Notes: generated from the sequence alone by a model not told the origin. Positions 26,935 to 42,488 are shown, numbered from the stretch's first letter. The stretch: 64,000 nucleotides of DNA from Psettodes erumei (GCA_016785225.1 JAFBJZ010000107.1:434001-498000); one strand, 5' to 3'. Numbers and translations are program-made.

Positions 26935-29900
26935 TGTGATGGATGGTGTGGCCCTGGTGTTGATCAGTGAAGCTCAGGCCAGGTAGATGAGTGTTCTCCA
27001 CTACTGTGGCCAGTTTAGCCTGATGGATGAAGGACATATCTGCCAGTACACCAGACTGGACACACACACATGAGCGCATAACACTCTCTCGCACACACAC
27101 GTGTGTGTGTGTGTGGACCCACGAGCACAGTCACAGACACATACAAAACCCTTGGTACCCCAGCTGTTGTGAAGACAGAGTAGCCTGTGACCTTCCCAGC
27201 ATGCAGTGCAGCGCTGTTGATGTCACGTCGTTTATAGGACCCACATTAATCATTTGTTGGTTTATAGCCTGTGTGTGTGCGTGAGGATTCACGTGTGCCA
27301 CCACCGCCGTACAGGTTATATACAGGTGTTGCTTGTGTATGCACATTCATGTGTGAACTTATTTGAGATAGTGTTTATTATATAACTTCACAGCATAGCT
27401 GCATGTGTGCTTGTGCCTTGTATATGTGAGCGTGTGTCATGTGCCCGTCAGGGCAGCCCTCTCTGACCATCGGCGAAAGACTGATGAGCTGGCCTATTGA
27501 TTAGTTGCCGGGGGAGACGGATGGTGGCCACGCGTCAGGGACACTTGGGGTCACCGTGGCCATCAGACAAGGAAGTGGGTGTGGCCCAGCATGGAGACTC
27601 ATGAATAAACATAGCCCTGGTAATCAGGAGTATGTAAATGAATGTGCTCATACATAACCTAGCTGTGATAAAAGTGTAATGAGTTATTCATAATTCATCA
27701 CAGGCTGATGAGGAGAGAGGGGGAGGGAGAAAGAAAGCATGAAGATGAAAAGATGAAGAAAAGGAAGTGCAGAGGTTCATTAAAGAACTTTGTGTCTGCA
27801 GTAAGTTTCAGGACTGTATTCTCACAGCAAACAATGAAATGTGCTGATTGTGGGCAGGAAAGGTTATTTCCCCTGGGTGCAGCTTTAAGTTGTGGTGGAT
27901 CCAGTTGTGTGTGTGGAGTAAGGGCCAATATTGTAGGGCAGCGGATCTCGCCGGGTCTGAGGAGCTCTGCTGTGATTCCCTGAGCGAGCTGTTGAACTTG
28001 GCCCGTGTTGGCCTTATTCCGGCCAGTAATAACATTTTTAATTCCTGCAAGATAACTCAATAGATTCCCAAATGAATGGGATTCTCCAGCAATTTAGTTT
28101 TGCAATACCATTAAGCTTAAAAAATGGTCAAAATCAAGGATTCACTGGATCCTACACTTTCCATAATGCAGCTCAGTTGCATCTTCATTAGACAGTCTCT
28201 GCCTGGCAGATAAACCCAGTTAGGAATGCAGGGTTTCAATTAAACATTTTTACTTTCCAAGTACAAGTCAAGATAGCCTGAAGGCATCACCGGGGTTATT
28301 TTTTAAAACTTGATAAAAGCCTTCCAGAGCCACAGAGGACATCATTTCAGTAATCTTTACTGTTTTCGATCTGTTAAATTGATCAGCGTGTATAGGCTGC
28401 TTTTCCTCAAGCTCACAGAACCCTCGAGAAATTCTGATGACAAAAAAAACAGGGACAAAGAATTTTTATTGGGAAAACTGGAGGAAGCCGTGCCTTGGTC
28501 CGGCAGCAATTGTGTGTGGTTTTTAGTTGAATAGAAAGTGTAATTTCTTTTTAGCTGAAACAACTTTTTAGTAGTCCACTGTTACAGCCAGACCACAGGT
28601 TCAGTCAAACCTCTACCCATGACCGTTTTCTCACCCCACCAAACTAAACAACATCCTCAGTGGTAACAGGGCAACAGCCTGCAGTGGCTCCTGTGTGGCT
28701 GGAGCCAGGCGCGTGCTGTGGGACTCGTGAGGCCCCGTGCGGCAGAGCTGGCAGGTGTCGCGGGCAGGAACTGGGAGCTTTGGCCTTGGGGACGACTGAT
28801 TTCACTGTTGTGGGAGTGGTACAGTGGCGGGATTGTGGGGTTTCTGTCAGACAATAGAGGGCTAAATTCAATTAATCTGAATGGTCGGCGTGGTTAAGCG
28901 GGAGGGGAAGGCGTAAAGCTCTAAATGAGATTTCGCCCCTTCTCTCCCCCCTGCCCAGCAGCCCTCCACCACCACCGCTGCTGCCCCCTCCCCCTCAGCA
29001 CTCACCCCAGTCCCCAATGCCAGGAGGTGATTAGAGACAGAGATATAATCAGAGTTGGGATGTTGCCGCTCTGCGTGCATGCGTGCTTGTGTGTGTGTGT
29101 GTGTGTCAGATGCCAGTGTTCCCAGGGGATGAGGCACGTGTGGCTGCTGCTTGTGTGTCAGACACGGAGAGTAGTTATGTGTTTGTTATTTGTGTGTTTG
29201 ATGACTAAATACAGTAGTAACGCCGGGGTCATGTTCCTAATTTACCCAAATTACAAAAAAAAGCCATACGGATAATGTGCAGTAGCAGTGAGGTGTGTGG
29301 ATTATTCAGCATAACTAGGACACTGAATGGGGAAAGAAGTGTTGCCGTTAAACTTATTTAGAGTTGTGAGTCCCCCCTCCATTGTGTTGTGGTAGAGACT
29401 CGGGCAGAGATCTCAAAATATAAGTAAAGCCAAGTCATTTTAATCCTTTACCTCCAAAAATAAAACAAATTGTGTATCTTCCTTCCTCTCTCTCTCTCTG
29501 TTCAATTTCTGTGTCACTCTCAGGGAAGAGGATAAGAACATCTTTGACTACTGCAGAGAAAACAACATCGACCACATCAGCAAGGCCATCGGCGCGCAGA
29601 AAGTGGATGTCAATACTAAAGACGAAGAGGTAACCACACAATGCAGCGCTTAGAAATATGCAAAGTGAAACGGTGCAATGGTGGCACATAAGAGTTTATG
29701 AGAGAGAATTTATAGCACCGCTTGAATAGATTTTTACCACGACAGCGCTGCACCGTCTGTGCGTAATGTAGGTAACAGTTAACAGGGCAGACAGAGATTA
29801 GGGAAATCAACTTTTCCCCCCACAGGAGCGTCTTTTAGCAACGCGCTGCATCCATCCCAGCTGCAGTGTCGCTGTCCTGTGCTCTTCCCTCTCTGTTCAG

Positions 29901-31595
29901 GAGGGCAGGTGAAAATGATCAGAGGAGCATCATGAAAAATGCAGGTCACAGGGTGATATTTTTTCTTTTTTTGCATTACATAATGGTTTCAATGATCTGA
30001 AGCCACAAACACATGGGAACCACTCCTCTGGCTGAGGTGCGTAAATTGTGTGAACAGCTATTATTACCATCAGGAGGTGCTTTGCAGAGTGACCCTGAAA
30101 TCCATTCATCTGTCCTTGATTCATTGTCGGCCCCGGCCAAATGGCTCGCTCCCTGCCTCTCTTTCATCACAGCCGGTCCTCTCATAAGCGGGCGGTCGGC
30201 TGGTGGGCTCCCAGTCAGAGACCAGATGGTGGAGGGACTTCAGCGGCAGGGCAGGCTTTGTGTGCTTCCTGTAATGTTGCCGTCTGCTCACCCCCGCAGT
30301 GCTGTTTGCTCAACAGCAGAGGGCAATGGTGAAGTTTCACATCAGCGGAGACACCCTGTGCAGCTCGGACGTACTGTCGCACAGAGCGGCTCTGTCCCAG
30401 CAGATCCTCTGTGGCTCTGTTTCTGCTGTTAACTTATTGCCAACAGTGCCAATTAAGTACCAGACTGTAAGTGTATGGAAGATTTTTTTGTAAATGTTTT
30501 TTTTTTTTGGTGCCTGCGTCAGTTTATGCGATTTCGTATGTAATTAATGAGTCAGGAAAACCTCAGGAAGGGCTGACAACAACCTTATAATTACTGCACG
30601 CTTTATTATTAATATAAACGTCTTGGTTTTTTTTTGAGCATACACTGCCAAGACATTCTCATCAAGTATTGGTTAAGTTTATCAGCAGTCAAGATAAAGA
30701 AACCTTTAGTTTTTAAGAACTAAAAATCAATCAGTAAATATCCACAGACAACATCTGCCACACTGTTTCATTGTTTTAATGCTGCCTTTGATATTTTATA
30801 AGAAAGGTACCATGCCAATGTAAACTGAGTGATGTGTTGTGTTGTCTATCATAGACATTATGATTTGTTTTTGCATACTCCCCTACTCTGCATACTGACG
30901 CAAACCAAAACGCAAAACCTCCAAGTGTGTATATTGGGGCAGAGAGCGAGGTGCTCCACAGTGAGCGAGGCTACCCACTGCAGTGGACTGTGCTTTACAT
31001 TGGAGGGGTCACGTTTTTACCTTCCTTGATTAAAAAAAAAAAAAAAAAAGTTTTGACCAGAAGAGACTTTCTTAATGTCTTCTCTTTTTAAATATCAACG
31101 CTGGCCCAAACTCTGGATGTTTCTGGAGATGTCCTGTGTCATTCTGTTTGACACATCCAGGCTCTTATTGATCGCTGCCACACCCCCCAGAAGACCACAT
31201 TACACTGAGTTAATACAGTGACCCATTGGAAGGTGGTCAACTCCGGTCTCCAGTGAGAATGTGGGCAGCAGTCAACAGCAGCACACCTGGGAGAGAGCAG
31301 GAAGAGAGAGAGAGAGAGAGAGAGAGAGACCAACTTATTGGTATTCTGGCCTGGCTCATAAGTATCCATTTTAACATGCAGCCATGGTGATCAATATGAT
31401 TTAAGCAACAGAATTGGACTCGGAGAGTTTGCTTTACCTAATTGGCCTCACTGAAAAATGAGCTTGCGTGGTTTTATTAGAACAAGGATCTTGGACCTAA
31501 GGGGAGGACAGTGTGTGTGCCTGTGTAGGATAGAGTCGGGGGGCTGCTGACCAGCTGCTCTTGTTTTGTGCACATGAATCACAGCACAAGTTTAC

Positions 31596-31637
<42 letters not shown>

Positions 31638-34600
31638 GTTTCTGTAATTTGTCCTGCAGATCTCAGTTTGAGCTTGAACCACCTACCGCACTTTCTCGCG
31701 CACACACAGCAGTCCACGTATCTCATCACTCTGTCCGCGGGTCATGATGGAGCTGAGGTCCAGAGGCTCTGAGTTCTGAATGGCTGTGCATAATTTATTT
31801 TGTCTGAAAGCAAAGAAACTGATTGGAGTGAAGTTTGAGCACAGGCCACGAAGGAGGATGCCCTGTGTGCGTGGCTGTCTGAGATGACATGTCATTGCAT
31901 AAAATACAGCAAATTTAAAAACACCCCCAATCCTTTTAAATGTTTAGTCGTACATTCAAACATTTGTACAGGCTTTCAACAGCACCTTGCTTCTCAGTAA
32001 TGTCGGGGTTTGAAAAGTGTGTTTTTGTGCTCACAGGGCCGGGCTCTCCTGCACTGGGCCTGTGACAGAGGACACAAGGAGCTGGTGTCCGTATTACTGC
32101 AGCACAAAGCAGACATCAACAGTCAGGTAAGCAGTATGTCTGAGGTTTTTTTCCATGTGCTTTTTAAAACAAAATTGTGCTTCAAAGATGTTTTTTCAAC
32201 ATGTGATCACTGGGAAAAATTTGATTTTCGGTGGCAAATTAGCACCAGTTATCACATTGTACTTAAAGCATACAATTTCTCCCAGTGATTGGTGCAATGA
32301 TTGATCAATAAACAACTCTTGTTCTGAAATTGTATGAAGTCTTCTCTCTAAGTCCACAAGCTACAGAGCCGGAGTTACCGACTATACCCAAAGTGTCATG
32401 TACCAACTTCAGGCTATTTTATCTTCCAGTTTTTATTGTCTCATATTTAACAAAGTTATTACAATGTTGTTGTTTTTTTCTATTGGCATTTAACAACTAC
32501 AGCTCCCCAAAAGGTGTTAGATGTGCAGCACAGGGACAGAAAACCCCAGTATTATCTAGTATTATTTTATCAGCTCCTCCAAAAGATTGATGAAAGAAGC
32601 CCTCAGGGGAAAATATATTGTAAAATGAGGGCAAGTGGATCAGCGACTATCGCAGAACTGGAGCAGCTTTCTCCAGGTCTCTTATTTGTTATTAGATTTC
32701 CCCACTGTAACTGCATGAAATACTTAATTTGAGAGCACTCAGGGAAACTTTGTTTTTTTTTCTCCACGTGATAGAAATGTTTTGACCTCTCCGTGCCAGA
32801 CAGCTGTGACGTGTTTTGCCGAGGTGTAGTTGCTGGGTTTTGTATTTCAGAAGTCACTACAAGTCTGTGTTGAAGTCTGTGCCAGTGTGGGTGAACAGGT
32901 CTCGGTGTCATAGATGGAGTCAGGGGTGGAGATGACCAGAGAGCACACGTGTGAACCCAAAGCAAAAAGTGACATCTTCAGCACCCCCCCACTGCCCTTC
33001 CCTTCTCCCTCTCTCCATCCTCCCCAACCCTTCACAGAAGGTCACCTTTAATTCACTTTGTGCCACAGACAAATCCCCCGGGGGCTTTAGCAGACAGAGT
33101 TAGCCGGTAGCTAGCCTAGTGTTTAGCCTTCCCAAGGTTTAGCTGCGTCCAGGAGGCTTTAGCTTTGGCGGTAAGCTGGCTCAGCTGCACATCGGAGAAA
33201 TTACTCCTCTCCCCTGCCCAGCGACACGACACAGTGCAGTTCACCAGGCTGCACGCTGAGGCTTTAACTGGAAGGCCGAATCAATTGGAAGTAATCAGGC
33301 AAATTGTTTCACGTTGCGCAACCCACATAATCAGGACATTTCACAAATGACTTTCTCTTTTGTGGTCATGCGTGGCCCCTTTTGTTTTGAATGCAGCAGG
33401 GAGTGGGGGGGGGGATTTGTGGCAAATGGTTTCATACAAGACTTAACAATGGGATAAGTACGAAACACTTCACTGATGATTTAGAGCCATATCAAGATAA
33501 TGGCAGAAGAGGAGGATTGATGTATAGATAGAGGCTTTTGTCCTTTTGTAAGGTGTAGCGCATTTGCAGTCATGTATCTATCATTAAAATATAAATTAAT
33601 TTCTCCAGGTGCCAAGTGGTTTCAGCAGTCAGAGTAGGGAACATAAATCGTTGGCCAGGTAGTGATGTTGGATGGCTGAATTTGAGCAGACGCCTAATGT
33701 ATTTCCAGTGCACTTATTTTCTGACTCTTACTTCATTAGTATCAAAAAGCAAAAAGGGAAACAATTCATTGTTTCCTTTTTCCTCTTATATCATTTGTAA
33801 TGGTGCTCCCATCGAGATTCTGGATTAATATAAATTATTCAAAAATCCAGTGTTGCTTTAAAATGGGCCTTTTTGAGCAAATCTTTGTATGGAAAGGACA
33901 GAAAAGATGAAATGTTTCAGAGGCTGGGCTTTTTACCAGTCAGAGCATAGACATTGCCTGAATTCATGCATTCAGGCCATCGGGACCTTCTCACCTGCCC
34001 GTCTCTCAGGTGTCAGAGGAAGCCGACCATGCAGGAGACTGAATATTAAAGAAACTGGACCTCGGCAGCACATATCGGTGGCAGATTTATGAGGTGGCAG
34101 AGAGGTGGCTGAGAGAAAAATATAGTCAGCTAAATCATATCACTCTGTCGCTATGCCAAATTATCTCACTATGTAAAGCTTACAGAACGATATGCCTCTC
34201 ATTAGCACCTGCTCGGACATCCTTTTGTGTTGCTTGGGGTTAAGGCAGTGTGGGGGGAAGTAAAGGAAGAAAAGAAGGAAAGAGGCAATTTTGTTGAATT
34301 GAGAATGATTTTTTTTTTTAAAGCTGGTGGATAATTTGATGCTTCTGTCCTTTTTGTCCCAAGCCCCTGTCACATGAAACAAAGAATATGTGAGGTAGTG
34401 TGTGTGTGTGTGTGTGTGTGTTCACGGATGGAGGAGGAATAGAGGAATGTTTGGGTTGTTTGCAGGCTATTAGAGCAACCAGTAATCTCTCTTGACCTCT
34501 ACCAACTGCCAAGCAACCAGTAAATAAAGATCAAACATGATTTATGCTTAATTTGTTGATTAAAAAAAAGGGGAGGGGGGACTTGAGAGTTAAAACAGAA

Positions 34601-37307
34601 AGTATTATTATTTGCTTGGCAGTAGAGGAAAATCGTTTGAAATTAATCAACTGATTGTTTTAGTGAATTGTTCCAAAACCCTGGTAACCTGCATTAAGGG
34701 CTCGTTTGATAGTTAATCCTGGATCAAGGCAGGGTGGGACTACAATAGGTAGCTGTGTGTGTTTGAATACACAGATCACAGCTCTGCCACCTGCCAACTG
34801 TAGATCAGGCCCCAGTGTTGGTACTGTACATTACCCCACCCACCCCCTACGTGTCAGTGCTCCCTCAGCTAATACATGCAGAGAAAGTGGGGCAGACAGC
34901 GCAGACGGTGGGAAAAGATGACAATAAAACCTCACTTAATGTAATAATGGAAATTAAGGATCAAGCGCTGGACTATTCTGTGTGCTAAAATGTATTTAAG
35001 AGCATTAATGAGGAATAAAGCTTAAGTTTAGGACATTCCTTCATATCACGACAGCAGTGAAGACAAATCCGACAGCGGAAATTCATTAGTAATTAGTGAC
35101 TAACGGCTAAGTTTTGTTTAGACAGCAGAAGTGCGAGCGTTCAAGACATTATGAAGAGGAATTTGGATCGAACCTCAGTGCTTTTTTGGGTAATGACCAA
35201 AGTGCGTTCCCATGAGCGAAAGCTGACGTCAAATTCTCAGTCAGATTCTTCGTCTAGTTTTTCTTTAATTGGATATTTCCCCATTTGAATTTTCATTGAA
35301 ATGGAAGGCAGGCCATTGAGACATGGGAAAAAACTCTCAAGAATTTGGTATGTTTTGGGACACAATGTCTTTTGTTGGTTTGTTGGTCGAGAGTATGCTT
35401 GTGTGTGGGACATTCTCTGTCCGAATGTCGTAATCCCCAAACCCACAGCTAAACTTCAATCCACACAAACACAGGTGGAAATCCCACACCCTCCTCTGAC
35501 CTCCTCCTCGGAGGTGTTTTTCAGACCAAAAACAAAAAGGTCAGGAGGGGCCCAGAGTAGATTTACATGATGTCTGACTTACAGCGATTACACAGACGGG
35601 AAAGTGACGGAGGCGGGATTAGGCCGACAAAGAGGAAGGACAGGTGAGATGCAGGTTAGCGGAGCACAAACACAATGGCAGGAAGGAAACATTGTTAAAG
35701 TAAAAGGAGGTGATTAGAGTGCAGGTTTGATGCACATGGCTGTGTCTCGCATGCTTTTACTAGACTAGGTCCTCCGTGTGTGTGGGGTTTTTTTTGTTGT
35801 TGTTGTTTTTTTTTCTTTTCTCTCTGTCACTCTCTTTCTCCTCTCCTCATCACTCTCCCCTCCCCCCAAGCAGGCTCCCGTCCCCTTCACTCCATCCCTC
35901 TCCTCCCCGCCTCCACCTCCACTTTGTATTAAAACAACATGATCCATGAGGCGGGGAGGGCGACTCGCAGCACCGCTAATTCTAATTAATCCAGCATGGT
36001 AGCGTGGCCACGGCAGGCCCCAAGCGCTCCCAGTCTATCAGATAGAAATTCATAACTTAATTGAGGTCAGAGCCTCGAGTAGCAGAACAAAAGTCTCCAG
36101 CCAGGACCAGCTAGATCAATAGTAATAAATATCTGACTGGGCGGCCTACAATCTGTGGCTGGAGAGCACACAACAAGTCTTATACACATAGACTGCATGT
36201 GGAACCTGCTGGGCTATCTGGGTGTTTGTGTGTGGTATCACCAGCTCGTGTGTGGAACAAAAATCTGTACGGGTCTGTACGGCTGATTTGTAAAGGCATA
36301 GTCTCTTTCTCCGAGGGTGTGGAGCCATTGATTTGATATTGATGTGAGTGATGTGGGTGGACTTGGACTTGATTTATCTACAATGGAGCCAAAGAGTGAG
36401 TTCATGACTGTGTGTCAAACTTCAACTTTGCCAATATGCACAGACTTCCCCAGAATGAGAAAAAGGTCTCACACTTTTGGACCCAACTATGAATATGCTG
36501 TCAAATGTAAGTGATGAACTTGGGAAATGTTTTAAACAGATATTTGTGTGAAGCATCCAACTTGGTCCCTCTTCTTTTTCAAAATCCAATATTATGAAAA
36601 AGAGAAAACTGAAAATCCTCACATTTGAGGAGGTGAAAACACAGAATATGCAGCATTTTTGTTTGTTACGTTATGTGAACGATGAATCAGTTATTCAAAT
36701 TTCTGAGATTTGTTGTCCATCGATAGACTCATCGGTATTGGCCTAAAAGTTGATTTTTTGGGGGGGATCATAAAGTCTACCGCTCTTGAAGAAAACTGTT
36801 ATCTTCTTGCTAATTAGTTTACCCATCCAGTTGTTGCTCTGTGACATCATGCAGGATGTGCTGCATGTCAAATTAATGGAAAAAAATATAAAAGTCACAC
36901 TCTCTTGTAAATATGAAGTACTGCAATTACCAAATAGCATAGGGCTACATTTTTCAGACAGCTTTTTAAATAAGCTGTTCTCAGTTTGTGCCAAATCCGC
37001 GGCTCACAAATCAAGTAGCATGTCAGAGAAAATATTCCATTTTAATCAAACTGAACAAATTGTACGCATTAGCATCTGTTCATGCACATTTTTCATGAAA
37101 AGCCATAGGAAAACTGTATCAATATTTATGACATTTCATATTGAAGCTGCAACATTCAGCAAAATTTTTATTTTGCAGCCTCTTTTGAGGTCGTTTTAGA
37201 GCTTTCCACAGCGAAGCTGGGCCTGTTGTAGTAGCACACAAAGAACACTGAACCTTCTCATCTTTGTCCTCTGCTGTGGTGTCAACTACTTGTGTGATCA
37301 AAGTGGT

Positions 37308-37342
<35 letters not shown>

Positions 37343-40270
37343 ATGGTGGCTGATTGAAATTCTATGGTGGAGGCATTATTACACGTTTGTATCCCTCCCC
37401 TTTCCCAGCACTGCCTCCTATAACTAATGGCTCAGTCAGCCCAGTCATAACAAATATTCAGCAAGATTTGTCATAATTGTGTGTGCACACGTGTGTGTGT
37501 GTGTGTGATTGTGCAACCTATCCTCAGAATATATAGGGTCTTTAACAAAAGAAAAGGTAGCAAGGTGGGAAAGTAAGAAGAAGGAATATATTGTCGATTC
37601 CGAGATGAAATGGAGAATAAAATAAGATGGAGGGAGAAATAGAGTAGAGTAAACAAAGACATGGGACGGACACTAGGAAAGTTGTTCAGTATGCCGATAT
37701 ATAGTATATACGGTGATAAATATAAAGTTGGCTGCTGTCAGTGGCTTTCCCCCTCTCAGCTTTTTCCAGAAATTGTATCACCACATATATTAGCACTGCA
37801 ATATAAAATGACATATCCCATGACAGGGATTTTTATCCATATGGCCCCACTGCAGACAATCATGGAGAAAGAACAAGAATGTACATTTAAGGCAGAATAA
37901 ACAAAAGAATGTTTTCTTTCCCTCAAAATGGGACCAGGGACAGCACAAGCATCATTTACCAGTCCTGCATTTTCATACAATATAGTATAGTCACTCAATG
38001 TCCTGGTCCCAGTTTCCTGAGACAACTTTATTTTTCCCAACAGCCCAGAACTGAAAGATACTTAGTTTACAGTGTTAAAGCGCTGGAAAGCAGCAAATCC
38101 TCTCACTCCTCTTCTAGAGAAGCTAAAGCAAGCACATATTTGACTCCAAATATTCATAAATCATCAAAAAATGATAAATTTTTTACTAATTGATTAATCG
38201 ACTAATCACTTAAGTTCAAATCAGAGGGCACCTTTAAGTATAATACACACAAACAAAAGCCAGCATACAGCACATGACATTTTATAAGCCACACTGTAAG
38301 CTCCTCTTACAGGATTCATATTAAGTACTTGCTGCACATTAGCTGGACTCGATGAAATGAAAGCTGTTGCCGAGCTGTGTTAAAAGGGCCTATCGGACAC
38401 AGATACAGTTATGAATCTATAATACGAGCACTCAGAAAAGAGCCAGCAACTTGACAGTAATAGTGCAGCCTAAAGAGCCATTCCAGCAGGTAACAGTCCT
38501 CTTTGCCATCATCAGCTGTTGTTTCTTTCTTATTGGCCACTCACTGGGCCTTGCCTACACTCAACTATTTGATTTCCATCGTTCTTAACCGTCCACATAA
38601 ATTGTCAGGAGCATTAAAGCTGTCCTCGACCGTTTCAGACAGGGGGGGTGAGAGAGCGAGAGCTGGATACAGACAGTGAGGGGAGGGGACGGGGGTGAGG
38701 AGAGAGAATAAACAAAGTAAGTGTTTTGCCTTCCATCAGTCTCCCGCAGTACTCAGCTTTATGAGTCCCTCACTCCAAATGTCTCAGCTGCAGCCCCTGC
38801 TGCCTGGCCATTGATTTTCATATTACACTCTTTATGTATTTATTTATTTCATATATTTCTTTTTAAACATCATCGATGAGCCACGAGAGGACAGACGGGG
38901 GCCTCTGGTGATGTCAATTCTCGGCCTCAACCTTATCCTCCTCTCTCTGATGGCTTTAATGGAAGCTAAGGTGTCCCACGGGAATAAGCAAGCTTGGCGA
39001 CGGGGCGAGGGGAGGGAAGCGTGGAGGGGAAGAAGATGCGCATGAAACGAGCAGGGTAAGAGATGTTCGATTTAGAGAGGCAAAGGGGAGGGTGGGAGAG
39101 AAAAACAAGAGGCTTCTTTGACTGTGACAGAGAAAGTCAAGAAAATCTGAATATTGTGAGTAAAGGTATATTCAGCCGTGAAATTGAGCGCCACTTTCGA
39201 CACTCTTGTTGCCCTTTGTCCCAGAGCTGCAGGGTTGTGTCGGGACGGATGACATCTCAGGCGTGTCACACCTTTGGGCCTCCTCCAAGTCAGCAACAAC
39301 TGACACAATAAATATCTATAATTCCTGGCATCCTCCAAGACCCCTGAATCATTTAAGGTTTCCCCTGACACCTACACGTTCCTTTAGGGGGCATGAGGTG
39401 TATGGAGGGAAAGGGGGACCACCCGGGCATCCGAAGGACACTCCCAGGAGGTGTGAAGGGCAGCGGGTTTGGCGTCAGGCTAATTTGACCGTGGGTGGCA
39501 GTGCTCACACGCTGAGTGGCAAGGTTACCTCTCCCTGCTCACAGAGGAGACCCAGATTCAATTAGTGCTGGCCCCAGTCTCCAGATCCTTTTATCGGGGG
39601 GTGGGGTGGGGGGGCTTCCCAATGCACACACATCAGAGGGTAAACACACAGAACGTGGAATAAGCAAATGCTGACACGTGACAACATGTGAATTTTGTGG
39701 ACTTTTGCATCAAAAAGGATTTCTGTTCTATAGCTGCAGTTCAAAATCATGGACGTTAGAGTTTTCTTTAATGCACCAACAACATCGCATTTTCAAGTAG
39801 CACAATTATAGAATTTTGACATTTGAATAAAGCAAACTAAATACAGCATGCTCTGTTACACCATATGTTGTCAAGCACATTTTAAGTCTGTGCAGGATGC
39901 AAACCGAAGACTTGCAATGCACAGAAAAAAAAAACCTTAAAGACTCATCGTACTTCTGGGAAAGGTCAAATGGGGAATGGGATGGTCAGCTGTTAAGTGT
40001 GTGATTCATGTTCAAAAGTGAAATACTTTCAGTGTAGAACTTTAAAGTTAAGGTGTACGTTGTGCGTGCTACAGTGGCTGCTCTGGTCCCAGATGTGGGA
40101 CTCGGTAAAGGAGGGTCCTCCTCTCCTCCATCTTGCTCAGATCTGTGCTCTGCTTTCTGATTGATGGCACCTGCTCATCATAATGCTATCCGCGGAAATC
40201 TGCATACCAATGATCCCAGTCGCCTATCGATTCACCCATCATCTTCGCAAAACAGGCACCCCTGAGGCTG

Positions 40271-40326
<56 letters not shown>

Positions 40327-42488
40327 CCTCTCTCGCTCTCCCTCCCTCCCCTGACCACTGTCATTATAAAAGTCAGCAGCTGCTGCATGCATTGATCATA
40401 AATCATAATTGCTTGTCCATTTTTCCCCACTTGTTTAATGTTGCTGTCAGGGACGGTGGTGGTGGGGGTGGGGGGTACAAACCCAGAGAAAGTTTAGTGA
40501 GGCACAGTAAGATGAGAAATAAAAAGAGGGCTGACTGAGAAATAGAGAAGTAAAAGCACAATGTAGTAGAAAGTGACTGGCAGAAAGCGATGATATGACA
40601 GTGGGAAAAAAGTATTTTGTCTTTTCTAGAAAGGGTTGCACAACACTGATGGTAAGAATTTTCAAAGAAAGATAGGATGATGTCGTTAAATATTTCCTTC
40701 TCTGGCCCTTCAGTTCAGTCAGTTTCTTGGTGGCCACGGGAGGAACTGCAGTTTAGGACACCCCAGCATTCAGATGCAGCGGTCGCCTTTTTAGAGAAAG
40801 GTTTTTTTTTTCAAATAATCCATTATCTCTCATTACAAGAACATCTCGAAGCTATATCTCTGCTCACATTAGAAGGATGAAACCCTCCTCTTGTTATATG
40901 GCCAGGACGACTACCAATCATCTTGGCTAATGTCTTGCGTACAGTAATTATACTAATTCCTCAAAATGATTGCGGTAACAATTTATTGATGATAAATTCT
41001 TGTGCATTGAACTTTTTGTAGTATTTTTAGTTACTGGCACAGATGAAGTCAGTGTGTGCAAAACATTTTTATTTTTATTGATGGATGTGTAAAAGACAAA
41101 TCTGGACACAGGTTTTTGGGGGTTTTTTTTTTTTTTGGGGGGGTACAGCAGCAGCATGGAAGATAAAGGAAATTGAATCCTCACAGTGGCCTATATATCA
41201 GCCACCATATACTGAGTCCTGGTGGCGCTTGGCGTTGGGTGAAAATATTAAAGCTTTTACAGTACCATGGGGACGCTGACACACACTTACACTGTGCTCC
41301 TTGCTACAGACTCCACAGCTTGTGGTGGATTTGACAGACCTTTAACCTCTACCCACAATCCCTCCTCTTGCTCGGACACAGACAAACAGGATGGAAACAC
41401 AGACAGACTGAAACCCAGACAGGGACTCGAGGGACTCGTGTGCCCTATTTGTATCCCTGACTGAGTTAAGTTTCTGCTTCAGACATGCCCTTGATGCCTC
41501 CTCTAAATCCTGGTATAAAGATTTGGAGGATCCTTGTCCCATTGTCTGAGATCTGTGAAAGCAGGCTGACGGAGAAAACAAGTTGAACCACTTTCCAGAA
41601 ATGAACACAGCATCTGTGACAGCCCCTTTGTGCAGATAAACAGAGCTACAGACAAGCATTTTATTTGTTCCTGGTTGGCCTCAGTCTGACTTTGAGCTGT
41701 CTTGACAATCCTGAACTCTCATTTTAGAATAATCTGACTGGAAAAAGCCTCTGGGGACTGGACCTGAATGTGTGTTTGCACACGAATGTATCCACATCAT
41801 TTAGTCTCTGACTTTGTTTCTTTCTTTGGACCAATTTTAGACTCGTTACAGTATTTGATCTGTTAAGGCATGAAGCTAAAAAGAAATTAGACTGTTTGCC
41901 ATATCTCTATATATCCTTGATCCTCTCTCGTTCTCTTTCATCCATCTTGCTTCACATCATTTTTGTTGTAGAAATGATAGATTGGTGTGACTGAAATTCA
42001 GCAAAACTCCAATAGTACTAATAGATCAATCCCTATCCATGCTGCTCCTAAGCATATTGCTCCACCCCATTAGGGTGATACACTACACTGTGCTGGATCT
42101 CTGCTGCTGGTATTGTGCAAGCAGCTGCTTTATTGAGCACTCTGCTGACATCCAGCCCAGCGTTTCTGCACCGCAAGGGGAAACTTTGGATGACATGTAA
42201 AAGCAGGGGTTTCGGTGCAACATGCCTCAGTAATGGGATGGAAACAGGGGTGCAACAGAGAGGGGGGAAAATGCTACGGTAGCTAACTGCAGGTATTGAG
42301 GGGGTGGGGTTGGGTGGGTTGGGGTCGGGGAGGGGGGAGTGTCTCTTCCAGGCTGCTTCCAAAGCAAATGGAAGACAATCCAATTTCCTGTGATTCCATC
42401 AAGGCTCTGTCCTGGATCCAGGGGCATTAGGGAACGCTGAGAGGACGGGCCGCTGACCCCTCACATGAACATGCAAGAAGCATGTAGC

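Larger units (their letters stand above)
25613..29523 (+). other. ACBD6: ACBD6 intron 4
   Basis: 3.9 kb. Holds a (TG)n array at 26,886-26,931, shorter TG/CA runs, and a perfect CA/GT palindrome at 27,092-27,109. The remainder is unique non-coding sequence with no recognised gene. Confidence 0.85.

Noticed and set aside
36786..37199. 137-codon plus-strand open frame with a hydrophobic start, in ACBD6 intron 6
   Set aside because: AT-rich sequence, no recognised domain, no splice context tying it to a gene; the hydrophobic start is explained by T-rich codons.
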